Of a stretch of DNA of 64,000 nucleotides, positions 1-12,527 are shown in pieces. Position numbers and translations under genes: made by a program. A model generated the notes under the pieces. It was not told the origin of the DNA and ran no database searches. It saw nothing but the letters and a program-made list of their open reading frames with translations. The DNA comes from Amaurobius ferox (Eukaryota; Arthropoda; Arachnida; Araneae; Amaurobiidae). The stretch covers positions 92,544,914-92,608,913 of the forward strand of contig OX578138.1 in assembly GCA_951213105.1 (NCBI GenBank), given 5' to 3'. Each line of letters starts with the position of its first letter. Positions within the stretch are counted from its first letter, which is position 1.

Positions 1-226
1 ATTACATTCTTGCAAATTTCGAATTTTCTTGCATGTTCTTGCAAACTCGTAGATTTGGGAATACTGTTTTTAAAAGTAGAAAATCACCAAGATTTAATTT
101 AAATATTGCTAAAATATAAATCTCTTAAAGATATAAATTTTAACAAAGTACTGATTGAAATATAAATGACACTTAAATTCAGAAAGGGAATCAGATTGTT
201 CAGAAAATGCTTGGGAATCAGACATA

Positions 227-785
227 GTTTTCGACGGGAGAATACGTTTCAAGCATCCTTGAACACGAATCAAACGCTTTTGAGATGATGCGTGTGTGTG
301 TGTGTGTGTGTCAGTGAGTCTGTATAGGCATTATCTACAATGATTAAATATTGTGGAATATATTCATTGTTCATATGTTACACCATGCGATAGATTTGGC
401 GACATCGTGATCCTGGACCTATCTAGTTCCATTCACGAGAAAAGCTACTTTGAGTAATACTTTTAATTTGAACGCCAATTGTCGTTTATCTTCTATAAAA
501 ATAACATATTTCTTCGTCCATAACGCTTGGCGAGATTTTGGCGACGAATTTAGAGAGGATGTCCACAATTTGGCGACATTTTTAAATGTGTGTGTTGCCA
601 AGTTAATGAAAATCTCGCCAAATAGATAAAAATAACACTAAATCAATGAAAATGACGACTAATTGAAGAAAATTCAATACTTGGAAAGAATATAAGTATC
701 TAATATAAGAATAACATTTTTTTAACTGTAAAAGTAGTAAATTCATTGCAATATATAAAGAAAGTCATAAGCTGTCCACATCAGA
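227..785 (-). mobile_element. Family A helentron-like element, internally deleted
   Basis: The stretch matches family A. It has the conserved GTTTTCGACGGGAG segment, then a (GT)n tract at about 292-311, the GGCGAC-rich module at about 500-640, and the terminal CCACATCAGA at 776-785. The hairpin end normally found before the GTTTTCGAC segment is missing, and the module between the (GT)n tract and the GGCGAC block is shortened. No coding capacity is present; the 60-codon open frame here is part of the repeat. The family is non-autonomous, so any movement would have depended on a Rep/helicase supplied elsewhere. Confidence 0.65.
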
Positions 786-811
786 TATTTTGAGATGCTG
801 CGATTCAACGA

Positions 812-1854
812 AGCTTGGAAAGATTCTGGCGACGAATTTGGCGGAATGTCGCCGACTTGTCGACTTTTTTTTTTTACCTAAATGTTGCCAAATTTACGAT
901 AATGTCAAATTAACGCAGATGTCGCAAAATTGATCAAAATGGCACTAAATCGATGAAAATGATGACTAATTGACGAAAATTCAATATTTGTGAAATAATA
1001 TAAGAATCTATTATAAGAAAAAGCTATTTCTCCGTCCGTAACGTTTTAGCAAAATTTTGGTGACGATTTATCGGAATATCTTCAAGATGCTTCTTTTCGA
1101 ATGTTACCAAATTTACGACAATTTACCAAATTACTGACACTGAATAAATGAAATGACGACTAATTGATGAAAGTTATATATCTTAGAAAGAACATATGAA
1201 TATACAATAAGAATAACCCTTTTGCCGTCCATCCGTAACGCTTGGCAAGGAATTTAGCGGAGCATCACCAACTTGGCGACAATTTTAAATGTTGCTATTT
1301 TAAATTTGCTAAAGTGGCAAAAATGTCGCTAAATTGATGAAAATTATGCCAAATGGGAAGTGATGTTTTGCAAATTCTTGTTTTCGTCATATAACGAGCA
1401 TATCTTCTTGTATATAAGAAATGCTCTTCTCTCCGTTTATCTGTAACGCTTGGTGATATATTTTGCAACGTTGATTAATAATCTAGCAAAGTAACGCCAA
1501 CTTGGCGATATTTCGTTCCAGATTGACGAAAATATCTTCAAAATTGCAAAAACGACGCTGAATTAATGAAAATGTATCAGAATGGATGTATTAATTATTA
1601 CAATATTTTAATATATTGACTATATCGCTTATTGAGGATGCTATCAATATTGGTAATTGTTTAGTTAGAGTTGCTCGAAATATAAGTTTATTGGGTACTT
1701 TGAAATAATTTTACATGTTGTGATTCGTAATATCTCCAAATGCACAATTCAATGTTAAAAACACACTACCATGGATGTCATACATTATATTTTTACTTTG
1801 GAATAACTAAATTCATCGCATTATATAAGGAAAATTATGTGCTGCCCACATCAT
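812..1854 (-). repeat. Tandem amplification of the family A GGCGAC module, with the family A terminus
   Basis: Four diverged direct repeats of about 200 bp begin near 812, 1031, 1218 and 1423. Each starts with a CGTCCGTAACGCTTGGC-like segment, passes through several GGCGAC/GTCGCC words and ends in a GACGACTAATTGACGAAAATT-like segment. The block finishes with the family A end (GTGCTGCCCACATCA, 1839-1853), so the module expanded inside a family A element. No coding capacity is seen. Confidence 0.6.
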
Positions 1855-3007
1855 ATTTTTTCCTTTTCGTCACGCCACCATTGTAAAACACTCGAGATTT
1901 CCAAATGGAAATTAAAATTTGATTTAAGCTGCAAATTTAAAATATCTTCAATTCAGTATATTTGTAATTTTGTTCAATTAACTTAATTTTATGTAATATG
2001 AATGAAATAATAAAAAAAAACGTTGCCTCCATTCGAATGTAGCCAAAATGGCTTCATGTGAAAAACATTTTGTAAAATACATCTTCCAGAAAGTTCACTA
2101 AGCTGTCACTTTTAGTTTTTGCCCCGATTTCTTCTGGATAGTCTGACCATAGGTTTTACTTACTTTCGTGCTGGTATATAAATTAAACTTATAAAATAGT
2201 ATAACTGACCTGCTGTTATAATCACGTTAAACTATAACCTTGCTTGGCGACACATAAATAGTACTTGAAGTTTATTTACATCTATTCCGTTCAACCCTCG
2301 TAATCATTAAACATCATTAGAATCCACAAGTTTATTTAACCTCCAAATTTTTGAAACAATATATAATATGCCATGTTTATGCACCAATATAACGCCAATG
2401 AGTAAGTAAACGGCGTGGACAAATATGATATGTTAAGTAGTACAGTTTTCCCAAAGACCAGGCTAAATTACTAAAATATTGAAATTATAGCCACTGTAAT
2501 TCAAAAACTAATAGCTAGATCTCAAATGTATACACTTGTAGAGTTTTCTACGAGCAACAAATTTTTGCTACTCATTACAAACTTGAAAAACGGAAATATT
2601 TCAATCTTCTTCTAATTGAAAAGGCGATTACTCGAAAACTGTAAGAGTTCTTTTTTTAAATAAATATAGATATTAAAATTAAATTTCCTAACGCATATTT
2701 CTGTTGCTTACTATTAATATCTCTCTTTCATAGTTTCGAAGATATTTCGATTGAAAGTAAGAAAGTGAAAAAAAAAGCACTCGCTCGGACAGATACTTTT
2801 TAATGTTTTTTCGAAAAAATAACTATACAAGATGTAAAAATATTTAAATTATTTTATACATTCCTAATCTGGAAAATGTTTCCGACAAAATAAGAAAAAT
2901 TATTTGCATTTCGTTTATTAGATTCGGAGGTATAAGTGTACGAAATGTTTACATGATTACACAACAAGCAACCCCCGAATAATATAAAATTTTGAATAAT
3001 TCGCGTT
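1855..3007. other. Unassigned AT-rich DNA
   Basis: No gene, terminal repeat or internal repeat that I can support is visible here. Open frames are short and base composition is strongly AT-rich. Confidence 0.5.
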
Positions 3008-3915
3008 TCACAACTATTCGACAAATCCATTTCGGTATGCGGAACCCGCTAATGAAGAATATATTGGAAAACTGAAATTGCTCATTCTAGTCTTTTTCAA
3101 CTATCTACCCGTTCACTAAATTTGAATTTCCTATCCTATCGCGGAGCATTCTTTTCCTATCATTTCACCTTTTGAATGTTTTTCTGTGTAGCCCCCCCTT
3201 AAAAGAACATTTTCGAAAATTTTATTCGGATTGGGTTTTTTATCAAATGATTAGCACATGTACCAAATTTCAAGCCTCTATCAAATTGTAAAGGAGGCGT
3301 TTCTCATTTGTTAGGCAAATCGAACATTTAAGTGTGCAGCACCCTCTTCAGTAACACATATTAAAAAACTGAAATTGCACGATTTCTTCCCTTCTAACTA
3401 TTTACTCGTACACCAAATTCGGAATTTCTATCTCCTTTCAAGGTATGTTTTTCCATCACATTGCCTTTCGAATGTTTTTATGTAGAGTACCCGACCCCTT
3501 AAATTGCATTTCGGTGTGTGGCATCCCCTGAAGTAGAAGATATTGGAAACCTGAAATGGTACACTTTTTTTTTCTTTCAAAATATCTATCCGTTCACCAA
3601 ATTTAAAGTCTCTATCTCATCCCAAAGCATGTTTCTTATCATTTCACCTTTCAGACGTTTTCCTGTTGAGCACCCTCTTAAATGAACATTTTTGAAAACT
3701 TTATTCTTCTTGAGTTTTTGTATCAAATGATTAACCCATGTACCAAATTTCAAGTCTCTACGTTTCTAATTTATCCGGCATTTTGGTGTGCGGCACCCCT
3801 AAATTAGCAAATATTGAAAATTTGAAATTTCGCACTTTCTTCGCTTCGAACGATTTACCTATTCCCTAATTTTTAAATTTCTATCTCTGCATGCTTTTCT
3901 ATCATTTCACTTGTG
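3008..3915. repeat. Degenerate direct tandem repeat
   Basis: About four diverged units follow one another. They are recognised by the recurring series: 'catttcggtrtgyggcaccc', a TTGGAAAACTGAAATTGC-like stretch, a CTATCCGTTCACCAAATT-like stretch, and TCTATCTC followed by TATCATTTCACCTTTC. A longer subunit carrying TATCAAATGATTAACMCATG occurs twice (about 3240 and 3720). Unit boundaries are approximate. Confidence 0.6.
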
Positions 3916-4442
3916 GTGCTGAAAACAAAAATATAACTTTTATTATATTTTCTACTTATTGAATTGTTCATAATTAACATGGCCGATAATCGTAAATCGT
4001 GAAACCCATTGCGTTGTGCCGCTATTAAAACCCACCATATTTATCTCTAGTGCAAGTTTCTGTAAAAGAATATTTATTAACATAATACTACGATTAACCG
4101 CACAATTTTAACTTTAAAACAAAATAATTTATTAAGAATATTCGTTTATTAAGAATTATTAAATTAATTACAGCATTTATCATATTATTCGCTGAGGAGC
4201 TTGGAAATGTGAGGCCAGGTAAATTCTATTATCAAATGTTCTAAGCCCTACTACAATATTTAGTAAGTACATAACTCCAATTTCGTCTTTGGCCATTGAT
4301 CACAACTCTTAGATCAGAGTATTTTGTACGGCACTAACTCTAAGTATTGTACTCCTCTTCGTACTGCATCTGCTCATTTCGTGGAAGTCTGTATCAGGAC
4401 ATTTTTTGTGGACTGTTTGTGGAATCTCTGTGGGAAACGCTC

Positions 4443-4763
4443 TTATGGAATCATAATGGCATTCTGCTGAATTTCTCCTCCAATCTCTGTAGCTATATGT
4501 AGCGGACTCTTTCTACTGCATCTCGATGTATTCTTGAATCCTTCTCGAATTCTCATGTAGAAGTCGTGCATCATATGTCTGGAACCTTTTGGTTGCCGCC
4601 GCTTTTGCCTGAGGTCTATAACGAATCTTTGACTCTGATTGGCCGACTCTAGGGCAATGCGACCAGACATATTGAATAATTGGTTAACATTTTTACCCAA
4701 TCTCGTGTATTCACTTAATCCCCTATGTTTATGACTTATCAGACCTCTCGGGTCAGCGTGCAA
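4443..4763 (-). other. Unassigned 106-codon open frame
   Basis: This frame lies in sequence of higher complexity than its surroundings. The translation is basic and polar (it includes RQKRRQPKGSRHMMHDFYMR), with no motif, signal peptide or membrane segment that I recognise. The sequence downstream on the same strand carries stops but looks equally complex, so a decayed mobile-element or host exon is possible. No start context or splice sites single it out. I assign no function. Confidence 0.15.
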
Positions 4764-5054
4764 TAAAACTGCCGTCCTGAAGTCTGATGCATTGCTTGAT
4801 ATTACAGACAGTCATAAATATTGGGCATGAAACTGTCTCCGCTAAATCTTGTCTCAAATTTGTTACTGGTCTCACATCACTTTTCGAACATTTTGATGTG
4901 GAACATCCCCTTTCAGAACATTCTCAAACAATTCAATTTTTTTCAGGGGGTTTTATCGAACGATTGACACTTGTCCCAAATTGCAAGTCCCTATCTATTC
5001 GAGAAGTGCCTGAAAAAAGCGGGACAGACAGAGGTATTCTTGGCAATTAGTATA

Positions 5055-5942
5055 CACGGTGTCCCAAAACATTGACATCGGCTTTTACTCCTTAAATATT
5101 GATCTTATATATATATATAATAAATTTCAAAGATGCGTAAAAAAGGTACAGCATTTTATGAAATCGATTAACTTTTCAAGGGAATTAAATTTTAAGAAAT
5201 AGAAAATTTAAATTTTTTTTCACGTACAAAAATATTTCCAATAAGTAAAATGTGCCTCATATACTAATAAGGTGACATATAAAATTTCAGCATTTTATCA
5301 TAAAAAGTCCCAGAGATATGAAAAGAAAAAATGCTGACTTAAACCACGTTTCGATGCATTGAAATGGGTTCTCAGAGGGGAAATATCATGTCGGCAGGTC
5401 GCGTTTCAGGGGTCATACACAAATTACGAAACAAAACAATGATTGCATAAATAAATAATAACTTTGCCATTTATTGGTACAAAAGTATCTACACTGTGTA
5501 GAAATAATAACTTTACATAAGGATTACAAAGTTTGTTCAAAATGTTTTCCATCCATGCCAGAGATCCATTAAAGATAAGAGGTATTTGCCTATGATGCAT
5601 TTCTGCGTTGCGTCATTTGCACTCTTGCTGTAAACATTTACATTTGAATTTGTGATTAATCCCTTACCAAATTTGTTTAAACATATCTCTGAGACATTTT
5701 ATGATATAATGCTGACATTTTGCACATGACCTTATTAGTGTATGGGGCACATTTTACCCATTAGAAATGTTTTTGTACGGGGGCCGTATAATTTTATATT
5801 ACTTCAGATTTAATTCCCTGGAAATTTTTATCTATTTCATAAAATTATGTACCTTTTTTTACGCAACTTTGTAATTTATTATATGTGTCCAAGATCAATA
5901 TTTAAGGAATAAAAGCCGAGGCAATGTTTTTGGGCTACCCTG
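5055..5942. mobile_element. Foldback MITE with about 290-bp inverted repeats
   Basis: The left end (CACGGTGTCCCAAAACATTG) and the reverse complement of the right end (CAGGGTAGCCCAAAAACATT) match, and the match continues inward with substitutions to about 5340 on the left and 5655 on the right. Matched inner parts include TTCCTTAAATATTGATCTT and a GGGAATTAAA word. The element is flanked on both sides by TATA, consistent with a TA or TATA target. There is no transposase frame, so it is a non-autonomous DNA transposon. The superfamily cannot be fixed from the ends alone. Confidence 0.85.
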
Positions 5943-6060
5943 TATATAAATAGATGATACATTTTAATTCATAATTGCCCATTTTAGAAAATACCTTCTT
6001 ATGTAATATTTGAAATAAAAATATCGAATTTAGTATTATTATTTTCACGTCTCCAGAAAA

Positions 6061-6345
6061 ATATTTCATCATGTATACATCTCTTATTTCTAAACTTATC
6101 TATAGTTAAAGATAAGTCAATCCATTTTCGCTTCTGCCGAGAAAACATGTCTGTCATTCTTATTACCAGGAACATATAACGTAACTATGTCTGACGCAAA
6201 AAATATATAATAGAGATTTATCCGGAACTATTGGATTTTCAAATATCAATCCGGAAATAACCTAACCCTGTAGCTTATACTTCTTGCAGCACAAGGGTTT
6301 AAAAGAGAAAATTGCCCTTTCTGCAATCTGCAGAATAATAAAGTT
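6061..6345 (-). repeat. Repeat F2, copy 1 (possibly coding-derived)
   Basis: This stretch is similar to 11685-11950 over about 270 bp: TTAAAGATAAGTCAATCCATTT, the ATATAAMGTAAC word, the ACTATTGGATTT word and the CTGCAGAATAAT end all recur. Read on the minus strand, both copies give related peptides (here TLYVPGNKNDRHVFSAEAKM). That suggests descent from a coding sequence, but the family is unknown to me. It also resembles repeat F at 49-60 kb in layout. Confidence 0.45.
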
Positions 6346-6520
6346 CAAGAAGTTATTGAACATTTTAAAAAATCACTGTGAGTTTTCAAAGATGTATTAC
6401 TTGAAATTAGTTTTTAAATTAACCATGGCAAATAAAGCTAAATTCGAGTCATGTAGAATGTAAAATTAAAAAATACTCTAGTGTAACTAGTAGTGCAACT
6501 AGTGAAGATAAGAAACATAA

Positions 6521-6700
6521 TCTATATAATAAAAGGCAATGTCTGTTTGTGTATATATCTGTGTGACTTATACACTATAGGCTCAGCGACCGCGCGTCGC
6601 AGAGCTACGAAATTTGACAATCGGAGACCCAGGGGGTGGGAAGGTGACACGTGAAAACCGATTTTTAAAATTTGAATTATTTTGTTTGTTATATAATTTT
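6521..6700 (+). mobile_element. Helitron-like 5' end of a second family
   Basis: An A is followed by TCTATATAATAAAAGGC and then a TGTCTGTTTGTGTATA stretch. This is the same kind of A|TC start, AT-rich run and (TGTC)-like tract that opens Helitron B in this window. The interior (CAGCGACCGCGCGTCGC) is more GC-rich and unrelated to B. A candidate 3' end is the small hairpin plus CTAG at 7299-7302, but the next base is A instead of the expected T, so the right boundary is not supported. Confidence 0.35.
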
Positions 6701-7669
6701 TATGCGATTTCGACCAATTTTTACCATTTCTCCCCTTTTTACTTCACTATTTAGACACCACAGAAAAAAACAAATCACACGACAGGAAAGAGCAGACAAT
6801 TGCGAGTAAAAATGTATGAATTTCAAATCTCATGGACAAATTTTAATATTTTTCAAAGATTTTAAAACAAAAGGCACTCTCGACTAAAGAAAACGAACTT
6901 TCGTTTTTAAACCCTCGCGTCGGGAAAAGTACTGACAATTTCGACTAATTATTTATATCTATAGATCAGGCTTTCTTAAAAGCCCAATCTGGTCAAAAAA
7001 TAAGAAAAAGTAGCCGCACGATCCGGATTTTAAGGAAGTAATGGTTTTCAATTTCTCGTCCAAACAGCGAAAGCAGAGATCGCAGACGCACGGTGTTTTA
7101 TGGTGACGGTTCTGGCAAGGTTGCGATAGAAACGCATAGCGAAATCGAATAGAACATTCGATACTTGTGCCTGCCAAATAATTAATATACGTCATTAATC
7201 TAAAACAAACTTTGTTAACTCCACGGGGTTATGGCGCCTGCGAGTTTGCCACGGTCAGAACTTTCAAGTGTAGCGAACAGGCTGGTCGCCCAAGGCGGCT
7301 AGATCACAAATTCACATGAAATGAATAGAATAGTTGTCAAATCCCTTATAACAAAATCATACCTCGTTAAATTCGCTAATTTGTTAGGAAAGAACACCAA
7401 GGTATTGCTTTCTGCCTAGGGGGTTATGACGATGCCGGAAGTTATCGGCCACGTCTTTTTAACAATAACCGATTTTTTTACTTTCTTAACAAATTCAAAT
7501 TCATATTCTTATAATTTATATCATGATGCATTAGATTGAGTTTAATTGCAGAAAATAACATGGATACTTTTCTAATATCATACTCAACTGGCATTTATAA
7601 TGCATTTGGCAACTTAATGCACTTTAAATTCCTCAGCTCTTCAAAGTTTCAAAAAACTGAAATATATCT

Positions 7670-8605
7670 AGAGCAGTTCATCTTAGAGGGTAGAGTCGGT
7701 ATTATTCGCTGTGTTGCCAAAATTACACAGAGAATAAGTAATTAATTAATATATTTCCGCAGTTTTATGTATTTCACATTTGCACGATCTCTGAGGATAA
7801 TTTAGAAAGAAGGCTCAGTTATATTCTCCAAATCATGTCCAAACCTAATCAGTATCAATAACCATCAAGGGATATGACTACTAAATGTTGAGAAATTTTG
7901 TTAAATAGTTTTTCACTACAGTGAAAAACGCCTTTAGTGCCTCTAAATTAAAAAGAACTTAAATGTATCGAGAATTGTCCATCTGAGAGTAATAGAATTG
8001 GCCTTATTCGCTTCATCGTCAAAGATTACGCATAAAATATGTATTTAATTGATACATTTGTAGTACTTTATATTATTTCTTGACGATATCTGCGACCATT
8101 TGGTTGAAAAAGGCAGGTTTTTTTACTTCGAATCGTACCAAAATCTAATCAGCACAAGGGTAACCCACAAACAACTTATTTAACACATTTTGTGAAATTT
8201 TGTCTATTAGTTTATTAGCGAGAGTGGATACAGACAATTTTTGCTCGCCATTTCTCTGAAAAAGACAGGTTCTTTAAGCCGAATGATACCAAAACCTAAT
8301 CAGAACGGGGGTCACATACTAGAGAGTTGCCTACCAAATTTCATGAAATTTGGGCCATTAACTTTTAAGTTAGAATGGATACATATATTTCACACACACA
8401 CACACAGATACGCAGGCACGCACACAGACAGACATGCACACACACACACACAGAGACAGACGCAGACACATATACGCTATTCTAAAACTAGTTTTCTCGT
8501 TTTCTAGAGGTCCTAAAACGTGTAGATCCGTCGAAAACTTGAGTTGCGATTTTCGACACGATTCCAATACTTTTCCTACACATTATCACATATTGCAGAG
8601 GAAGT
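7670..8605 (+). mobile_element. Family D helentron-like element, 5' end missing
   Basis: Three diverged internal units of about 250-300 bp each carry an AAACCTAATCAGTATCA-like word. They are followed by a (CA)n/(CAGA)n tract at about 8391-8450 and the conserved family D tail: GTGTAGATCCGTCGAAAACT, a GATTTTCG hairpin partner, and the terminal palindrome ending GAGGAAGT at 8605. The 5' TGATGTGGGC start is not present. Open frames through the CA tract are translations of a microsatellite. Confidence 0.7.
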
Positions 8606-10615
8606 AATATATGCCACATACACCTAAATGCATTTAATTCGAAAATATATGTTCGTGCTTAATACACTTTAAGCTGGAAATCCTGTTATGAAATTAACAC
8701 CCCTTGTTAATTAATTATTGCTAAATTTCATTTTCAGAAACGCCTTTCCCAAAAATACATTTTATTCTTCCGTATTCCGCAAATTTTAATTTCATCTCAA
8801 TTCTGAATTTTGTTCATAAAAATAAATTGAATTCCAACTGATAAATAGCCAAATCTGTCACCTCGCCTTTTAAATTCTCTCTGCCCACGTTAGCAACCAT
8901 TCGCGCTTTGATACATGATAACGTTTCGTTATTTTCAGGCGATGCATATTTTTATATGAAAATATATTGGAATTATTTTCTGTGTCGTCACGAGCGTGCA
9001 TTAATATTGAAAACGTTAAGTAAAAATGAAGTAGTTAGTTTTTCAGTTGGCGATCAACTTGTGAAGGAGTCGGACATATATGTTTTCCCTTGCGGCAAAA
9101 TGGCTAAATTCGTATTCTAAATTTGGTTAAGTTAATATATAAAACAATATGAAGTATAGCGACAAAAGATGGCGTTATTGTTAATTTGAAAAGAACCAGT
9201 TATTTTCAACGTGGGTGAGATATTAATGATCGTTTTTTGTCAAAAGAATATTCCATCTCCTTGAATGTTCCGGAGCACTATTTAGCATTATTATAGCAAG
9301 TTAATATGTTTAAAAAATGAATTGTAGTAAAGAAATGTAGTTTCTGAATGATGGTAACATGCTAATAAAGTGAAGTATATCTTATGAAGATTATTTATTT
9401 CACCAAGATGACTTATCCACTTATTCGAACATCGCCATTTCGCCATTTATCTGACGTCCGGCAACATAATTCTAATGGGCTCAAGTCTCCCGGAATTCAT
9501 GGATAAATCTCATTCATTCCAATTCATCCTTGATCTGATTTGTCACCTTGTCGTCAACCGCCCGCCTGCAGCAACGGAGCTTCCAATAGTTTAGAACACC
9601 CGTATACGATCACTGCGGGTTGTGCGTTAGCCGGAGCACACAACAGTACTATATTAAATAAATAAAGACCCTTAAAAATACCTTAAATATGGTAATTCAG
9701 ATTGAAGATACGTATTTTGTCGCAATATTTAGACCTAGCCGAAGAGCCAACCCTTGAATGAAATTATGCTTATGATCTATGCGGGCTGTGAAATATTTCA
9801 GATTGAAACTTAATTTTACAAATAATTATAAAATTGGACAAATATAAATTAATTTCATTACCTGAGAATCTTAATATAAATGGGCATTTGGACATTAAGT
9901 AAAAGTTTTTAGAATTTGAATATTAAATTCAACAAATTATAATACAAGGAAACAATGCAATCAAATTATCACATTTAAATCAAAGCGTATTTTCATAGGT
10001 TTGGGTTTTATTATTGTATTCTTTAATCCCATGTATTTTCTCAAGTCATGTTCTTATAGCATCTGTGTAAAAAATAGGGTAGTGAAGCTTAATATTGGAC
10101 TATATTTTATTTAACTTTTGTAGAACAATTGTTATTCATATCCGAAGTGCCACTACGCTTATGTTTTATTTTTCCACGCTATTTATAGGATGCGTAGTGA
10201 ATATGCGCAGTGCAAAAATTTGCATTTCACCCTGATACAGATTGTTTCAATTATAGGAATTGTAATTTTTCAAATTTCCTACAATTTCACGTACGTATGC
10301 AAAATTCAGTCTTCCTACCTATTGCAGTTTTCGAATAAATGGGATACCAAAATTCAGACAAATGTTGATTTCGCTTTGTTAGGAAAGAAAATTGAACTTA
10401 GTTTCGCTGGTCCATAATAACAAATTAATGCATATTTAAATTAACTGAAGATTTAAATTAACTCAAATTTTTCATACAATAATCCATTAAGTAGCTTGTG
10501 GATTTTTTCTGAATTGTCCTGAGTCTCGAACCATCCTTGTATATGCATGTATGTAGTATTCCGTTATTAAAAGGATTAACACAAATGTTATCTTTTGAGA
10601 CAAGAACTCCTTTTT
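8606..10615. other. Unassigned AT-rich DNA with a short GC-richer patch
   Basis: No feature is supported apart from a patch of higher GC and complexity at about 9545-9645, which is followed by AATAAATAAAGACCC. It could be the decayed 3' part of a retroelement or a transcript end, but there is no coding frame and no repeat pair to support either reading. Confidence 0.35.
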
Positions 10616-11595
10616 ACTTTCCTTATATACATATAATGTATAAGGAAGGTGTTGTGACGGTGTTGAAAATTCGAATTCGAGTTTTCAACGACAGAGCACG
10701 TTCAAGCATCCCTGAACACAAATAAGACGTTTTTAAGGTAATGTTTGTGTGTGGGGGGTTAAAGTGTGTGTGCATATGTGTGTGTGTCAGTGAGACTGTG
10801 ATAACTGACGAACAGTGATAACTGTCAGTGATAACTGACGAACAAATGGACCGATTCGAACGAAATTTGGTACAAAAATTACAATCCGTGAAAATTGAAA
10901 GCGTATTTTTTTAAACGCAGAACCTCCTGTTTTAAATGCAGAACATGTTCAGAACCCTCCTAAATTTTCGAGTGAAATTTTGAAAAAGTCATCAAAAAAT
11001 TAAAACCTTTAATAAAGTTACGCAAATAGACATTTCTTATGTAATTTTTTCTTAGAAAACGATTGATATAAACTTTAGAACGCTATCACGAACCGTTCTC
11101 GAGATAGTGCACATTCTTCAAATAATTTTATCAAAATATCCCATAAATTAAAAAAATATTAACTGTTGAGAAACTTGTTAACTTTCCACATGTAATACTA
11201 TGCGATAAATTTGGTGACGCTATTCTAGTGGATCTAGCTCATTCCATTCATTAGAAAAGATATTTTGAGTAATAATTTTGTATTTGAAGGCCAATAATCA
11301 TTTATCTGCTATAAGAATAACTTATTTATCCGTCCATTACGCTTGGTGATTTTGGCGACGAATTTGGTGGAATGTCGCCAACTTGGCGACTTTTTTTAAT
11401 GTTGCTAATTTATTGAAAATATCGCCAAATAGATAAAAATGACGCTAAATCAATGAAAATGAAGACTGATTGACGAAAATTCAATATCTTGGAGAGATTA
11501 TAAGTATCTACTATAAGTATACCCATTTGTTTTTACTGTAAAAGTAATAAATTCATTGCATTATATAAGAAAAGTCATGTGCTGCCCACATCAGA
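10616..11595 (-). mobile_element. Family A helentron-like element, near full length
   Basis: In plus-strand order the copy opens with the terminal hairpin (ACTTTCCTTATATAC, then TATAAGGAAGGT). It continues with the GTCGAAAA-type inner hairpin segment, GT-rich tracts, a GATTCGAACGAAATTTGG-like block, the GGCGAC module at about 11340-11430 and the subterminal TATATAAGAAAAGT. It closes with CATGTGCTGCCCACATCAGA. Length is about 980 bp. There are no coding frames and no flanking duplication. Confidence 0.8.
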
Positions 11596-11684
11596 GTCTT
11601 TGAGAAATCACTTGTTTACGTACTTTGCAGAATCTAAATCTCAAAGATAGTAATATAAGATCCCTTCTCTTAAATAACTATTCC

Positions 11685-11950
11685 ATCAATTATACATACC
11701 TTCTTTCTACCCTTATCCACAGTTAAAGACAAGCCAATCCATTTCTTCTTCTCCTGTGAAAAGAACTCTGTCATTTTGATTACAGGGCACATATAAAGTA
11801 ACAGTATCTGATGCGAAAAAAGTAGGAGATAGATTTATCCGGGACTATTGGATTTCCAACTAAAGATTCGGAAAAGACATAACCTTATACTGTTAGCCGA
11901 AGAAGGATTTAAAAGAAAAGATTGTCTGCCAGGTAATCTGCAGAATAATG
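11685..11950 (-). repeat. Repeat F2, copy 2 (possibly coding-derived)
   Basis: This is the partner of 6061-6345. Its minus strand gives LYVPCNQNDRVLFTGEEEMD, which lines up with the other copy better than the flanking bases do. It sits between family A copies at 10616-11595 and 12014 onward. The family is unrecognised. Confidence 0.45.
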
Positions 11951-12013
11951 GGTTGTATTACAAATTAACTCCATTAGCGAATAAAATGCGTTCAACTATG
12001 TATAAATAAAAAA

Positions 12014-12440
12014 TCAGATGTGGGCATCACATGACGTTCCTTATATAATGCAATGAATTTACTACTTTTACAGCAAAAAAAAAAATATGTTATTCTTGTA
12101 GTAGATACTTATATTCTTTCCGAGATATTGAATTTTCGTTAATTAGTAGTCATTTCCATCGATTTAGCATCATTTTTATCCATTTGGCAAGATTTTCGTT
12201 AATTTGGCAACATTGAAAAAAGTCGCCAAGTTGAAAATATTCCGCCAAAATCTCGTCAAGTGTTATGGACGTATAAATAAGTTATCCTTATAGCAGACAA
12301 ATGATTATTAGCGTTCAAATACAAATGTATTACTCAAAGTATATTTTTTTATTAATGGATCGAGGCTAGATCCACGAGAATGATGTCACCAAATTTAACG
12401 CATGGTATTACAAAGTGAACATGTTTCTCAACAGTTAAAA
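12014..12440 (+). mobile_element. Family A element, 3'-truncated
   Basis: The copy starts TCAGATGTGGGCATCACATGAC (minor variation on the family start), then carries the subterminal inverted-repeat arm, the GGCGAC module and the CACGAGAATGATGTCACC block. It stops near the AACAGTTAA word. The rest of the element, including the hairpin, is absent. It lies directly upstream of, and in the same orientation as, the complete copy at 12528. Confidence 0.7.
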
Positions 12441-12527
12441 TGGAATTAAATCCTATGTGTTTTTAGAGCAGACGATTTTATAAAATATTTTCCGAATTAA
12501 ATAAATAATGAATGCATATAAAAAAAA

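Noticed and set aside
8241..8567. Open frames on both strands rich in His/Thr or Cys/Val
   Set aside because: They read through the (CA)n tract of a family D element.
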